Positions 1-9,863 of a stretch of DNA of 64,000 bases are shown piece after piece. The position numbers and the translations under genes are program-made. The notes beneath the pieces are model-generated. The model was not told the DNA's origin, ran no database searches, and saw only the letters and a list, made by a program, of their open reading frames with translations. The stretch is from Aquabacterium sp. (GTDB lineage: Bacteria > Pseudomonadota > Gammaproteobacteria > Burkholderiales > Burkholderiaceae_C): assembly GCF_016195855.1 (NCBI RefSeq), contig NZ_JACPYU010000005.1, positions 1 to 64,000 on the forward strand, given 5' to 3'. Each line of letters opens with the position of its first letter. The first letter of the stretch is position 1.

Positions 1-2450
1 GGCCCGAGGCCAGCCCGCTCACGCTGATGTCGTCACCCACGAGGAAGCCGTTGCGCGTGGCCGCGCCCTGGGTCTGCGTGCTGCCGTTGTAGGTCGAATT
101 GCTGGCGGTGCCGCTGACCGATGCGCTGGCGCGGTTGACCACGCTGGCCGTGTTGTCGACCAGGCTCACGGTGTAGTTGTTGCCGCTGTTGCCGTCATTG
201 ACGGTGTAGCCGGTGACGCTGACGGTCTTGCCCGAGCCCGCGTTCTTGTTGAGATAGGCCTGGAGCAGGCCGCTGACGCTGTCGCTGCCTTGCAGGCCGC
301 TGACGGTGGGCGTGGCGCCCGCCGTGGTGTTGCCGTCATAGGTCTTGGTGTTGGCCGTGGCGGTCAGCGTCAATGGCGCAGGTGTGATGGCACCGATCGA
401 CCCGCTCACGGATGTGGGCAACTGGTAGTTGGCCAGCACGGTACCGCCGGTTGGCGAGTAGTCGCTGTTGCTCAGGGACACCGTCACCGTCTTGCCTGTG
501 CCCACATTGGCGTTGTCATAGGTGCCGGTGGTCTTGGTGACGGTGGCACCGTCAGCGCCTACCCAGCCGCTCAACAGGAAGTTGCCCGACACCAGAGAGG
601 CGGTGGTGCTGGCGTTGTAGACCTTGCTGGTGCTGCCTGTCAGGCTGCCGGTGATGACGGTGAGGGATGCCGGCGAGATGGTGAGTGTGCCGTTGGCAAA
701 GGTCAGCGCGTAATTGGCTGCACTCAGGCCTGTTGGGGTGATGGCGTACCAACCTGCATTGGTGGCGCCCTGGCTGGTGCCGCCATAGCCCAAGGCGCCC
801 GTCAGCACGCTGCTGGTGTCGCCATTGACGAAGCCGCTGTAGCTGACGCCGTGGCCGCCACTATAGGCGTTGCCGTCATAGACCTTGCTGTCGTTGTTGG
901 CGGTGACCGTCAAGGGGGCGGGCGTGACGCTCAAGGCGCTGCTGTTGCCCGCGGCTTGTGCAAAGCTGTAGTTGCCATGGTTGGCGCTCAGGCCGCTGCC
1001 CGTCAGGCCGTAGCTGCCCACGCCGCTGCCGGTGTTGGCGCTGGTCGAGAACGCCAGTGAGCCGGTGGTGGCGCTCGCCAGCGTCTCGCCGTTGACGAAG
1101 CCCGTCACCGATCCACCGAAGCTGGGGTTGGCTGCGCCATAGGTGCGGCTGGCGCTGTTGGCCACGATCGTCAAGGTGGCGGGGTTGATCGTGAGGGTGC
1201 CGCCGCTGTAGCTCAACGTGTAGTTGCCAGCGCTCAGGCCTTGCGGCGTGAAGGTGTAGCTGCCTGCGTTGACCGCGCCCTGGCTGTTGCCGCTGTAGGA
1301 CAAGGTGCCAGTCAGCAGGCTGCTGGTGTCGCCATTGACGAAGCCGCTGTAGCCAACGCCATTGCCACCTGTCCAGGCCTGGCCATCGTAGGTCTTGCTG
1401 GCGTTGTTGGCCGTCACCGTCAAGGGGGCGGGGGTGATCGTCAGGGCGGCACTGTTGCCCGCGGCTTGCACGAAGGTGTAGTTGCCGTTGTTGGCGCTCA
1501 GGCCGCTGCCATTGATGGCATAGGTGCCCACATTGCTGGACGAGGTGGCAGCGCTGCTGAAAGCCAGCGTGCCTGTGGTGACGTTGGCCAGCGTCTCGCC
1601 ATTGACCAGACCACTGACCGAGCCGCTGAAGCCGGGGTTGCTGCTGCCATATTGGCGGCTGGCGGTATTGGCCGTCAGTGTCAAGGTGGCCGGGTTCACC
1701 GTCAGCACACCGTTGGCGTAGCCGATGGTGTAGTTGCTGGATGTCAGCCCGGCCGGTGTGATGGTGTAGCTGCCCGCGTTCACCGCGCCTTGGCTGTCAC
1801 CCGAGTACGAGAGCGTGCCACCCAGAACCGATGTGGTCTCGCTGTTGACAAAGCCGCTGTAGCTGACGCCATTGCCGCCGCTGTAGGTGCTGCCGTTGTA
1901 GGTCTTGCTGGCGTTGCTGGCGGTGACCGTCAACGGGGCAGGGGTGATGTTGGCCGTCGTCGAGATCGAGCCACCACCAGAGACCAGGTAGTTGCCTGCA
2001 TCGGCGCCACTCAAGGACACGCCCGAGACATTGACCGTGATGTTGTTGCCCACGTTGGCGCTGGCAAAGCCGCCGGTGGCGTTGATCGTGACGGCATCAC
2101 CCGTGACGATGCCGCTGCCGGTCACGCTCGCCGCCGTGGTGCCGTCATAGACCTTGTTGCCAGCCGAAAAGCTGTTGATGGTCTTTTGGGTGATGGTGTA
2201 GGTGCCCTGGCTGTAATAGGCCACGGCGTAGTCGGTGCCACCGCTGGTGTAGGTGTTGGGGTTGCCCGCAGCGCCCGTCAGCGTGGTGTAGGCCCCCACG
2301 TTCTTGCTGGGTGTCGTGAAGTTCACCGACCCCAGGTCGCCCATCACGAAGCCGTTGGGCCCGCCAAGCGATGTCAGAGGCAGGCCCGTGGCGTTCGTGG
2401 TGCCGTCATAAACCCGGGAGGCATCCCCGCTGAAAATGTAGAGCGGGGTC
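1..2450 (-). repeat. Coding tandem repeats of MBG/YDG modules in the adhesin
   Basis: The same nucleotide phrase (forms of gtgaccgtcaagggggcggg) returns near 360, 905, 1415 and 1925. This gives a period of roughly 510-540 bp, about two MBG units of 85 residues. The copies near 905 and 1415 are nearly identical for some 60 bp on each side. Repeats this similar can recombine and change protein length between strains. Borders are approximate, and the array continues past the left edge. Confidence 0.75.
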
Positions 2451-4471
2451 ATGGCCATGTTGACCACGTTGTAGCCGGCCGAGGTGTAGCTCTGGTTGCC
2501 GCCAGGGATCACCATGGTGCCGCAATTGGGGTAGCCGGGGTTGCAGGGCGGGCTCTGCGTGAAGGTGGTGGCCTTGTTGTTGCCGTTGATGCGGAAAAGC
2601 ATGTGTGCCACGCTGGGCGCCCAGAACTGTACGCGGGCCTGGCTACCGTTGTTGACGAGGCCCAGCGCACCCAGTGCGTTGGTCGTGTTCTGCGCATCCA
2701 CAACGATGGCGCCTGTGGTGCTGGATGTCTTGAAGGTGGTCACGGTGCCGGAGTTGGCCTCCACACCAAACCCGAAGACCTTGTCGGCACCCGAGCCCGC
2801 GCTGATGCCGCTCATGTACAGCATGCCGCCGCCGGTGTCGACCGTTGCGCCCGACAGCACGTAGATGCCGCCCTTGGTGGCCGAGTAGGAGCCACTGTTG
2901 GTTGCGGCACTGCGCCCGTTGATGGTGATGTTGCCGCCCGCTGACTGGATGGACACATTGGTGCCGATCTGCACAGCGGGCGTGCTGGCCGTGGCATTGA
3001 GCGCGTAGCCAATGCCGTAGCTTTGCGCGGTGGTCTGGTTGCCTCCGGCGCCACCAATCAGGATGCGGCCGCCGTTGGAGCCCAGGTTGGCCGCCACGTT
3101 GACGCCACCCAGGCTGCTGCTGGCATTGTTGGCCGCGCTCAGCGTGATGCCCAGTTGCCCGGTGGTCGAGGTGATGGCGCTGTTGACGTAGATGCTGCGG
3201 TCTGCCTGCAGCGTCAGCGTGGCATTGCCGCCAGCGGTCTTGGTGATGGCGCTGGCCACCGTGATGTCACCGCTGCCGGAGCCGGTGCTGCCATACGAGG
3301 TGTTGTTGGCCTGCGTGGTGACGGTGACGCTGGTGCCGCTGTTGAGGGCCGTGGCAATGTTGGTGGCCGCCGTGGCATTGATCGTGTAGTCATACGGGTC
3401 GATCAACCAGGTACCACCCTGGCCGAGGCGCGAGCCCGCATCAACAGACAGGCCCACGGCCGTGTCCACGTGGGCCGCAGAGGTCTCGATGTGGCCACCG
3501 TCTCCGCCGTTTGGTGCACTGGCATCCAGTTGCCCGCCCACATTGAGCTGCCCATGGTCCATGTCGCCCAGCAGGTCGATTTCGCCACGTGCACCGGTGC
3601 TCAGCGTGCGTGCCCGGATCACCCCGGTCTGGTTGATGACCGAGCGGCTCAAGGCATCGGCCGCCTGGGCAGTCAGGATCACATGCCCGCCGTCGGCGCG
3701 GATGGCGCCACCGTTTTCAATCAGCGAATCAAGCGCACCACGCTTGATCTGCACAGGCACGGCGCCGCCCAGGTCCAGCGTCACCTCGCTGGCAGACACC
3801 AAGGCCACCGTGCCGCCGTCGCCTTGCAACTCACCACGGTTGACCACCTTGGCGGCCACCAGCGCCAGGCCAGCACCGTTGCGGGTGAGGATCTGGCCTT
3901 CATTGATCACGGATGCAGTGCTGTCACCGCTGAGGCGATAACGGCCCGCCATGAAGTCCGCATCGCTCATCGACAGCGTGGAGGCCAGCAGGCCGCCGGT
4001 TTCTACACGCGCGGTCGAGCTGAACAGCACGCCATTGGGGTTGAGCAGGAACACCTGGCCGTTGGAGCGCAAGGCGCCCTGGATGGTCGAGACCTCGCCA
4101 CCCAGCACGCGGTTGAGCGCCACCGCACTGGCCGATGGCTGGTTGAACTGCACCGTGTTGCCCACACCGATGTTGAAGCTTTGCCAATTGGTGACCAGCT
4201 TCTGGGTGGCCTGGTTGATCGTCAGGGTGTTGGCGGTCAGGCTGATGCTGCCGCTGCCCTGGACGATCTGCGCACCTGTTGGCAAACCGCTGCTTCCCCC
4301 AGCCAGGGCCGACATGCTGGCCAGCGTCAGGATGGCGGCGGCCACGCGCGTCGCAGTGCCTGCGCGCCCACGTTTGCCGCGGCCAGAAGTCCCCTCGGGT
4401 ACAGGCACCCAGGTCAACAAATGATCGGACCAGACCAGGCGAAAGACGTGGTTCAGCGAGGCGCCATGCAT
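1..4471 (-). CDS. Two-partner-secretion adhesin (TpsA/FhaB-like) with MBG/YDG repeats, 3' end outside window
   Basis: Very large exported surface protein; about 1490 residues are visible and the C-terminus lies beyond the left edge. The start at 4471 has GGAG about 8 nt upstream. Residues 6-26 look like an extended signal peptide region (LNHVFRLVWS, then TWVPVPE). A hydrophobic stretch at about 43-57 ends in SALA. The TPS secretion domain follows, with the hallmarks NWQSFNIG (95-102) and LLNPNGVLF (142-150). A beta-helical G/N/S-rich region comes next, and from about residue 680 onward MBG/YDG repeats (TYDG or TYNG, SGFVNGDT, GNYTL). Such proteins are exported through a TpsB/Omp85 pore and act in adhesion or biofilm. 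No tpsB is visible. The family call is firm; the ligand is unknown. Confidence 0.9.
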   Translation of the reverse strand, partial: MHGASLNHVFRLVWSDHLLTWVPVPEGTSGRGKRGRAGTATRVAAAILTLASMSALAGGSSGLPTGAQIVQGSGSISLTANTLTINQATQKLVTNWQSFNIGVGNTVQFNQPSASAVALNRVLGGEVSTIQGALRSNGQVFLLNPNGVLFSSTARVETGGLLASTLSMSDADFMAGRYRLSGDSTASVINEGQILTRNGAGLALVAAKVVNRGELQGDGGTVALVSASEVTLDLGGAVPVQIKRGALDSLIENGGAIRADGGHVILTAQAADALSRSVINQTGVIRARTLSTGARGEIDLLGDMDHGQLNVGGQLDASAPNGGDGGHIETSAAHVDTAVGLSVDAGSRLGQGGTWLIDPYDYTINATAATNIATALNSGTSVTVTTQANNTSYGSTGSGSGDITVASAITKTAGGNATLTLQADRSIYVNSAITSTTGQLGITLSAANNASSSLGGVNVAANLGSNGGRILIGGAGGNQTTAQSYGIGYALNATASTPAVQIGTNVSIQSAGGNITINGRSAATNSGSYSATKGGIYVLSGATVDTGGGMLYMSGISAGSGADKVFGFGVEANSGTVTTFKTSSTTGAIVVDAQNTTNALGALGLVNNGSQARVQFWAPSVAHMLFRINGNNKATTFTQSPPCNPGYPNCGTMVIPGGNQSYTSAGYNVVNMAMTPLYIFSGDASRVYDGTTNATGLPLTSLGGPNGFVMGDLGSVNFTTPSKNVGAYTTLTGAAGNPNTYTSGGTDYAVAYYSQGTYTITQKTINSFSAGNKVYDGTTAASVTGSGIVTGDAVTINATGGFASANVGNNITVNVSGVSLSGADAGNYLVSGGGSISTTANITPAPLTVTASNASKTYNGSTYSGGNGVSYSGFVNSETTSVLGGTLSYSGDSQGAVNAGSYTITPAGLTSSNYTIGYANGVLTVNPATLTLTANTASRQYGSSNPGFSGSVSGLVNGETLANVTTGTLAFSSAATSSSNVGTYAINGSGLSANNGNYTFVQAAGNSAALTITPAPLTVTANNASKTYDGQAWTGGNGVGYSGFVNGDTSSLLTGTLSYSGNSQGAVNAGSYTFTPQGLSAGNYTLSYSGGTLTINPATLTIVANSASRTYGAANPSFGGSVTGFVNGETLASATTGSLAFSTSANTGSGVGSYGLTGSGLSANHGNYSFAQAAGNSSALSVTPAPLTVTANNDSKVYDGNAYSGGHGVSYSGFVNGDTSSVLTGALGYGGTSQGATNAGWYAITPTGLSAANYALTFANGTLTISPASLTVITGSLTGSTSKVYNASTTASLVSGNFLLSGWVGADGATVTKTTGTYDNANVGTGKTVTVSLSNSDYSPTGGTVLANYQLPTSVSGSIGAITPAPLTLTATANTKTYDGNTTAGATPTVSGLQGSDSVSGLLQAYLNKNAGSGKTVSVTGYTVNDGNSGNNYTVSLVDNTASVVNRASASVSGTASNSTYNGSTQTQGAATRNGFLVGDDISVSGLASG

Positions 4472-4649
4472 GTGAGGACTCCAAAGTGCAATCGATGCAC
4501 AAGGATCGCCACTCAGCACCCCAGCATTTCACCTTGCGGCAAACACCCGCCGAACTCCTTGCCGATTCGACCGAGGCGATCGTGTTGTTCGGAGCCCGGT
4601 CTTTGACAGGGCAACCCGCTCGCGCACGATTCGTTACACGGTGTTATCG

Positions 4650-4720
4650 GAAGAGATAAATAACTCTTTAGATGGTGTGACAGCGTATTTATGGATATAT
4701 ATGGCCATATGATGCCAATT
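4650..4720. promoter_or_regulatory. AT-rich region with a 12-bp palindrome upstream of the adhesin
   Basis: The gap 4472-4749 between the adhesin and the next gene holds no ORF with a recognisable product. Its AT-rich core, unusual for this GC-rich window, includes ATATGGCCATAT at 4699-4710, a perfect palindrome. The position fits a promoter or operator for the adhesin, which is transcribed leftward. No -35/-10 pair can be assigned with confidence. Confidence 0.3.
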
Positions 4721-4749
4721 TATTCGCTTGACTGGGCAGGTTTGCCCAC

Positions 4750-5547
4750 TCAATCTTTGTCTTTGGACCGAAGTGGCCTGCGCTCCTGGTCGCGGTCATC
4801 TTCCCGGCCGCGGTTCTTCTCCCGTCCTGGCCCTTGGTCATGGCCTAGACCTTGGCCTTGACCGTGCAATCGTTCGGGCTGCTCACGCCGCGTGGCATCC
4901 GGGTACGGCGCTTGTCTGGGGCGATCGGGTTCGGGCGCTCTTTGCAGCTCGGGCGGCCGCTGCTGGTACTGGCGCACAACCGGGTCACGCGGCTCATAGC
5001 GGTAATGCTCCTCGCGGAGTGATCGTTGCTGCGGCACCTGCTGGGGGTAGCGCTCGCCGGAATAGGGGCGTTGGTAGTTAGGCAGTGGTGCCGGTGGCGG
5101 CGCAGTGCGGCGGTTCCATTGGTCCCACCCTGGCCGGCCTCGCGCCCAGTCATGCCCCCAGTGCTCGCCCCAGCGTGGCGGTGCATCGTCTCGCCAGTCA
5201 CGGAAGTAAGGGGGCTGCACCCGGTAGTAGCGAACCGGCACACGCAGCACGAACACCGGCACGTAATAGGGGTCAACATAGTCCCATGGCCCGTTGTACC
5301 AGGCGCTGGCGTACCAGTTGTCGTCCTGGAAGACCCAGTACATGCCGTCGTAGAAAAAGAAGTTCGCGTCAACCTGCGGCGCGTAATACACCGGGTAGCC
5401 CGGCACGCGCACCAGATCCGGGTAGAACGGCAGGTTGATGCCAATGCTCAAACCCGGCATGCTCATGCCGATGCCCACGCTCACTTGTGCCGGCGTCGAC
5501 GCCACAGCGCCGCACACCAAGCAAAAGCCAATGATCAGCTGGCGCAT
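4750..5547 (-). CDS. Exported Tyr/Trp-rich protein with a Pro/Arg/Gln-rich C-terminal half
   Basis: 265 residues. A signal peptide (hydrophobic core LIIGFCLVCGAVAS, cleavage near residue 20) is followed by a Tyr/Trp/Phe-rich region at about 48-115 with phrases such as YYAPQVDANFFFYDGMYW and WYNGPWDYVDP. Many exported proteobacterial proteins of unknown function have this pattern. The last 120 residues are charged and low-complexity (RRPPELQRAPEPDRP type), probably disordered. It is followed on the same strand by two small stress-type genes. Function unknown; likely periplasmic. Confidence 0.75.
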   Translation of the reverse strand: MRQLIIGFCLVCGAVASTPAQVSVGIGMSMPGLSIGINLPFYPDLVRVPGYPVYYAPQVDANFFFYDGMYWVFQDDNWYASAWYNGPWDYVDPYYVPVFVLRVPVRYYRVQPPYFRDWRDDAPPRWGEHWGHDWARGRPGWDQWNRRTAPPPAPLPNYQRPYSGERYPQQVPQQRSLREEHYRYEPRDPVVRQYQQRPPELQRAPEPDRPRQAPYPDATRREQPERLHGQGQGLGHDQGPGREKNRGREDDRDQERRPLRSKDKD

Positions 5548-5586
5548 GCGGCCTCCTTCATGGTGACCATGGGGCTGGCTTGAAGG

Positions 5587-5733
5587 CTAGGCGCGCCGGC
5601 CCTGGATCAGGTTGACCAGGAAGACCACGACGGCGATCACCAGCAGGATGTGGATCAGGCCACCCATGGTGTAGGAGGTAACCAGCCCCAACAACCAGAG
5701 TACGAGCAGGATAACGGCGAGGGTCATGAGCAT
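5587..5733 (-). CDS. Small membrane protein, lmo0937-like
   Basis: 48 residues. The start MLMTLAVILLVLWLLG gives one hydrophobic helix; after a short turn (SYTMGGLIH) a second helix ends in LVNLIQGRRA. This matches the lmo0937-type family of tiny two-helix membrane proteins, often found beside CsbD and other general-stress genes, as here. Good ribosome binding site (AAAGGAG about 8 nt upstream). The role is unknown, probably envelope stress. A longer reading frame over the same bases is a shadow. Confidence 0.8.
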   Translation of the reverse strand: MLMTLAVILLVLWLLGLVTSYTMGGLIHILLVIAVVVFLVNLIQGRRA

Positions 5734-5772
5734 GGTGGCTCTCCTTTTGCCTGGCAGTGAGCCAAGCGTGAA

Positions 5773-5991
5773 TCAACTCTTCTTGAACCACGAGCTGGCC
5801 TTGCGCTCCCACTCCGCCAGTTGCTTTTCGGCTTCTTCCTTGGCGATACCGTAACGCTCCTGCAGCTTGCCAGTGAGCTCGTCACGCCGCCCGGCAATGA
5901 CCTTCATGTCGTCATCGGTCAGCCTGCCCCATTGCGCCATGGCCTTGCCGGTGGCCTGTTGCCAATTGCCTTTGATTTGATCCCAGTTCAT
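5773..5991 (-). CDS. CsbD-family stress protein
   Basis: 72 residues. The N-terminal MNWDQIKGNWQQATGKA and the following W..L...D....G.R..L.G..Q..YG pattern are diagnostic of CsbD, a small hydrophilic general-stress protein abundant in stationary phase. The start is set by GAAGGAG about 7 nt upstream; a longer frame to 6054 lacks such a site and adds non-conserved sequence. The C-terminus WERKASSWFKKS is lysine-rich. Molecular function in the family is not established. Confidence 0.88.
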   Translation of the reverse strand: MNWDQIKGNWQQATGKAMAQWGRLTDDDMKVIAGRRDELTGKLQERYGIAKEEAEKQLAEWERKASSWFKKS

Positions 5992-6296
5992 GTTGAACTC
6001 CTTCGTGGTGTGGGGGCAAACGTGCGCGGATGGCTCGTTCTTGCCCGCCTTCATGACAGGGAGACTAAGTGGCGCGCGTCGCGGCTTCTGTGCGGTAGCT
6101 CACACAGTGGCACGATGTATCCGATGCGTCAATTCCCCCCTGTCCCGCAGGCTGCAAGCGGTGCGATGGGTTTCAAAGGGCGGCCCGCATTCAATTTGTG
6201 GCTCATAAATTAGCCATTCGTGCCGATAAGTGAGTGCCATGTCAAATCGCCCAAAGTTTCGGGCCGAAGGACTCGCGCCATTTTGGAGCTGTAAAC
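5992..6296. other. Intergenic region between divergent csbD and chemotaxis receptor
   Basis: About 305 bp with no convincing ORF. An AT-richer patch near 6185-6215 (caatttgtggctcataaatt) may hold the promoter of the chemoreceptor. No repeat or RNA gene is recognisable. Confidence 0.4.
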
Positions 6297-8042
6297 ATGA
6301 AAAACTTCACGGTCAAGAAGCAGCTATTGCTTGCGTTTGGCCTGCTTGCCGTCATTGTGTTGCTCGTGAGCGCCCTTGCTTTACGCGATCTCAGCGTGGC
6401 AAACGAGCGCTTCAAGGATCATGTCAACGGCGCGGCAGAGCGCGAGAGCCTGGCCACCGATGTGCGCACTTTTGCCAACCGACGTGCCATCGGCGTGCGT
6501 GACATGGTGCTGGTCAAGACGGATGCCGATCGTGAGTCAGCAAAAGCCATGGCCGTTCAGGCCAATGGCGATCTGCAGGCCAGCCTCAAGGCCTTGAAGG
6601 GTGCCGTTGCCAGCACAGCCGACGTGAGCGATCGGGATCGTGCACTGGTTGCCGCGATCGACAAAGTCGAATCGCAATACGGCCCAGTCGCTGTGGCCAT
6701 TGTTCAACTGGCCGCATCGGGGATGCAGGATCAGGCCATCGAAAAAATGAATGCTGAGTGCAGACCCTTGCTGGCCTCATTGCTGGCGGCGGCCAATGAC
6801 TATGTCAGCTACAGCAAGGAGCAGGCCAAAGTCAGCGTTGAAGAGGCTTCCACCACGTACACCACGCAACGCGCCTTGTTGCTTGCACTCAGTGCATTTT
6901 CGTTGGTGACCGCCGTTGCGCTGGGGTGGCTGATCACGCGGCGTCTGCTGGCCTCACTCGGTGCAGAGCCAGTGGACCTCAGCGAGGCCGCACAGCGCGT
7001 GGCCCGAGGTGATCTCAGCCCGGTGCAGGGCGTAGATGCGGCCCCGGTGGGCAGTGTGCTGGCATCAATGGGTGCCATGCAGGCGCAATTGGTCGGACTG
7101 ATCGGGCAAGTGCGCACGTCTGCCGACAGCATCGCCACGGCCAGCGCCCAGATCGCACAAGGCAACAGCGATCTGTCCAGCCGCACCGAAGAGCAGGCAT
7201 CGGCCCTGGAAGAAACCGCGGCCTCCATGGAACAGCTCAGCTCGACCGTCAGGCAGAACGCCGACAACGCCCGTCAGGCCAATGAACTGGCCCAAGGTGC
7301 CAGCACCGTCGCCGTCAGAGGCGGCGCGGTGGTGGGGCAGGTTGTCGAGACGATGAAGGGTATCAACGACAGCTCCAAGAAGATCGCCGACATCATCACC
7401 GTCATTGATGGCATTGCCTTCCAGACCAACATCCTGGCGTTGAATGCCGCCGTGGAAGCCGCACGTGCGGGTGAGCAAGGGCGAGGCTTTGCGGTTGTGG
7501 CGTCAGAGGTGCGCAACCTGGCAAGCCGCTCGGCAGAGGCTGCAAAGGAGATCAAGAGCCTGATCAATGCCAGCGTGGAGCGTGTTGAACAGGGCTCTGC
7601 GCTGGTGGACCAGGCCGGCGTCACCATGTCGGAAGTCGTTGGTGCGATCCAGCGCGTGACAGACATCATGGGTGAGATCAGCACGGCCAGCGTCGAGCAA
7701 AGCAGCGGGGTTGCGCAAGTGGGTGAAGCCGTGAGTCAAATGGACCAGGCCACGCAGCAGAATGCGGCGCTGGTCGAAGAAAGTGCCGCCGCAGCGGAGA
7801 GCATGAAGCTGCAGGCACAACAGCTGGTGCAGGCGGTGGCCTTGTTCAAGCTCCACCATGCCGACCTCGGCCATGCCACGGCCAGGACACCAACCTCGCA
7901 CGCCAGGCACAATCCAGGCGCCACAAGGAGCGTGAGCCCCTCGGGCCTCAAAGCCAGGGCAACCCAGTTTGCCGCAGCCAGCAACGCGCCCCAAGTGGCC
8001 GCACCACCCAGGACGGGCACTGACAACTGGGAGTCGTTCTGA
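6297..8042 (+). CDS. Methyl-accepting chemotaxis protein with C-terminal NWESF tether
   Basis: 581 residues. Transmembrane helix 1 ([20 protein letters not shown], about 10-29), a helical periplasmic ligand domain of the four-helix-bundle type to about 190, helix 2 (about 191-213), HAMP, then a long coiled-coil signalling domain. The conserved hairpin tip is at about 371-408 ([30 protein letters not shown]). The last five residues are NWESF, which fits the pentapeptide that recruits CheR/CheB adaptation enzymes. The ATG at 6297 is preceded by TTGGAG; a frame extending to 6234 adds a non-conserved leader. Ligand unknown. Confidence 0.93.
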   Translation: MKNFTVKKQLLLAFGLLAVIVLLVSALALRDLSVANERFKDHVNGAAERESLATDVRTFANRRAIGVRDMVLVKTDADRESAKAMAVQANGDLQASLKALKGAVASTADVSDRDRALVAAIDKVESQYGPVAVAIVQLAASGMQDQAIEKMNAECRPLLASLLAAANDYVSYSKEQAKVSVEEASTTYTTQRALLLALSAFSLVTAVALGWLITRRLLASLGAEPVDLSEAAQRVARGDLSPVQGVDAAPVGSVLASMGAMQAQLVGLIGQVRTSADSIATASAQIAQGNSDLSSRTEEQASALEETAASMEQLSSTVRQNADNARQANELAQGASTVAVRGGAVVGQVVETMKGINDSSKKIADIITVIDGIAFQTNILALNAAVEAARAGEQGRGFAVVASEVRNLASRSAEAAKEIKSLINASVERVEQGSALVDQAGVTMSEVVGAIQRVTDIMGEISTASVEQSSGVAQVGEAVSQMDQATQQNAALVEESAAAAESMKLQAQQLVQAVALFKLHHADLGHATARTPTSHARHNPGATRSVSPSGLKARATQFAAASNAPQVAAPPRTGTDNWESF

Positions 8043-8141
8043 GCGCGGTTGACCAAGCCATGTGACACGCAGCAGGGCCATGTGGTCATCGAGTCGGGCA
8101 GGCTGTACATTGCCAAGGTGCGGTCAGCACGGAGGACGCAG

Positions 8142-9542
8142 ATGCTGCAGATGCCACTTGGACAGGCGGCTCAGCTCAAGTGCTTGCTGTTTGTGGCCTT
8201 GCTTTGCCTGGCCGGCTGCAGCAGCCTGCCCACCATCGTCCCCGATCTGGCCCGCGCGCCGCGCCAGCCGGTGCAATTGCAAGGGGTGCATGGCCCCCTG
8301 ACACCCGCCCAAAGCAAGGCCATCCTTGAGGGGCTGGGGCGCCATGGCCAGGAGACGGGCATCTTTGATCGCCATCTGGCGCGCGAGGAGGCCATCGTCG
8401 GCAGCCCGCTCACCACCGGCAACCGCGTGCTGCTGCTTCAGAACGGCCCGGCCACTTACGGCGCCATGCTGGAGGCCATCACCGCGGCACGCGACCACAT
8501 CAACATGGAAACCTACATCCTCGAAGATGACGAAGTCGGCCAACGCTTTGCACAAGCCCTGATCGACAAACAGCAGCAGGGCGTTCAGGTCAACCTGATC
8601 CGCGACAGCGTCGGTACTCGGGGCACCCCGGCGTCGTTCTTCCAGAAGCTGGCTGATGCCGGCGTGCGCGTGCTCGAGTTCAACCCCATCAACCCCTTTG
8701 TGGCGCGCAAGGAGTGGGAGCTGAACCAGCGTGATCACCGCAAGCTCCTGATCGTGGATGGGCGCAAGGCCTTCCTGGGCGGCATCAACATCAGCAGCGT
8801 GTATGCCAGCGGCTCTGCCAAACAAGGGCGGCGCGTGCAAGATGCCGACGGCCCCACCTGGCGCGACACCGATCTGCAACTGGAGGGGCCAGTGGTGGCC
8901 GAGTTGCAAAAGCTCTTCCTGGCCACTTGGGCGGCACAAAAGGGCGACCCACTGGCCACCAGGCGTTACTTCCCGCCCACCCAAGCCGTGGGGCAAGAGG
9001 TGGTGCGCGCCATTGGCAGCTCACCAGACGAGGCCTACAGCCTGATCTACGCCACGCTGCTGTCGGCCATTGGCAGCGCCCAGACCAGCGTGCTGTTGAC
9101 CAATGCTTACTTCGTGCCTGACCCGCAACTGCTCGCTACGCTGGAAGCCGCCGCCGCCCGTGGTGTGGACGTGAGGCTGATCCTGCCCAGCCAGACGGAC
9201 TCATGGCTGGTGTTCCACGCCGGCCGCGGCTACTACGAGCAACTGCTGCGTGCGGGCGTGAAGCTCTACGAGCGCCGCGGCGTCATCTTGCACTCCAAGA
9301 CGGTGCTGGTGGACGGCGTGTGGGCCACGGTGGGCTCCACCAACCTGGACTGGCGCAGCTTTCTGCACAACCACGAGCTGAACGCCGTGGTGCTGGGTGC
9401 GGATTTCGGCAAGCAGGTGCAGGCCATGTTCGAGAAGGACCTGGCCGAGTCTGATGAGATCACGCTGGCTCAGTGGCAGAAGCGGCCGATCAAGAACCGC
9501 CTCAAGGAGTACCTGGCCAGGATGTGGGCTTACTGGCTGTGA
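8142..9542 (+). CDS. Phospholipase D/cardiolipin synthase-type lipoprotein
   Basis: 466 residues. The lipoprotein signal LLFVALLCLAGCSS has Cys as the expected lipidation site. Two HKD motifs define the PLD superfamily: HRKLLIVD near residue 198 and HSKTVLVDG near 384, the latter followed by GSTNLDWRSF. Two-motif envelope proteins of this size include cardiolipin synthases ClsB/ClsC-like enzymes and other phosphatidyltransferases. Start at 8142, supported by GGAGGA 5 nt upstream; an upstream in-frame start at 8049 would put about 31 extra residues before the signal peptide. Substrate not determinable. Confidence 0.85.
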   Translation: MLQMPLGQAAQLKCLLFVALLCLAGCSSLPTIVPDLARAPRQPVQLQGVHGPLTPAQSKAILEGLGRHGQETGIFDRHLAREEAIVGSPLTTGNRVLLLQNGPATYGAMLEAITAARDHINMETYILEDDEVGQRFAQALIDKQQQGVQVNLIRDSVGTRGTPASFFQKLADAGVRVLEFNPINPFVARKEWELNQRDHRKLLIVDGRKAFLGGINISSVYASGSAKQGRRVQDADGPTWRDTDLQLEGPVVAELQKLFLATWAAQKGDPLATRRYFPPTQAVGQEVVRAIGSSPDEAYSLIYATLLSAIGSAQTSVLLTNAYFVPDPQLLATLEAAAARGVDVRLILPSQTDSWLVFHAGRGYYEQLLRAGVKLYERRGVILHSKTVLVDGVWATVGSTNLDWRSFLHNHELNAVVLGADFGKQVQAMFEKDLAESDEITLAQWQKRPIKNRLKEYLARMWAYWL

Positions 9543-9554
9543 AGGGGCAACAAG

Positions 9555-9851
9555 TCACGCAGGGGGCAGGGGCCACCGCTGCTTGCGCTCGGCGGTGTAG
9601 TGCCACCAGGGGTGCGGTGCCTCGCCATCCATGAAGCGGGTGATGGAGATGAACACGTCCAGCACACACGGGTCATGCCGGGTGTTCGTTGCCGTGCAAA
9701 GGCGCTCGTACAGCTCATATGGGCACAGGCCGATCAGCTGTGCGGGCTGCGTGATCCCCAGGCGCACCAGATCGGCCGCCATGGCGGGGCCGATGTTGGG
9801 CAGGTCGGTCAGGCGGGTGACTTGCTCGCGGATGACTTTGCTGGGGTGCAT
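9555..9851 (-). CDS. Helix-hairpin-helix (Cdd1/pathogenicity-locus type) protein
   Basis: 98 residues. LTDLPNIGPAMAADLVRLGI is a helix-hairpin-helix of the sort found in small Cdd1-like proteins. The following LCPYELYERLCTATNTRHDPCVLDVFISITRFMDG also fits that family, which has no assigned function but resembles DNA-binding HhH units. Third gene of a leftward operon, 12 nt after the GNAT gene. Confidence 0.8.
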   Translation of the reverse strand: MHPSKVIREQVTRLTDLPNIGPAMAADLVRLGITQPAQLIGLCPYELYERLCTATNTRHDPCVLDVFISITRFMDGEAPHPWWHYTAERKQRWPLPPA

Positions 9852-9863
9852 GGCGGGCGCCTT

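Noticed and set aside
290-4606. Long plus-strand ORFs (256, 567 and 527 residues) opposite the adhesin
   Set aside because: Low-complexity Gly/Ala/Arg/Val products with no domain. They mirror the repeats of the well-supported minus-strand adhesin.
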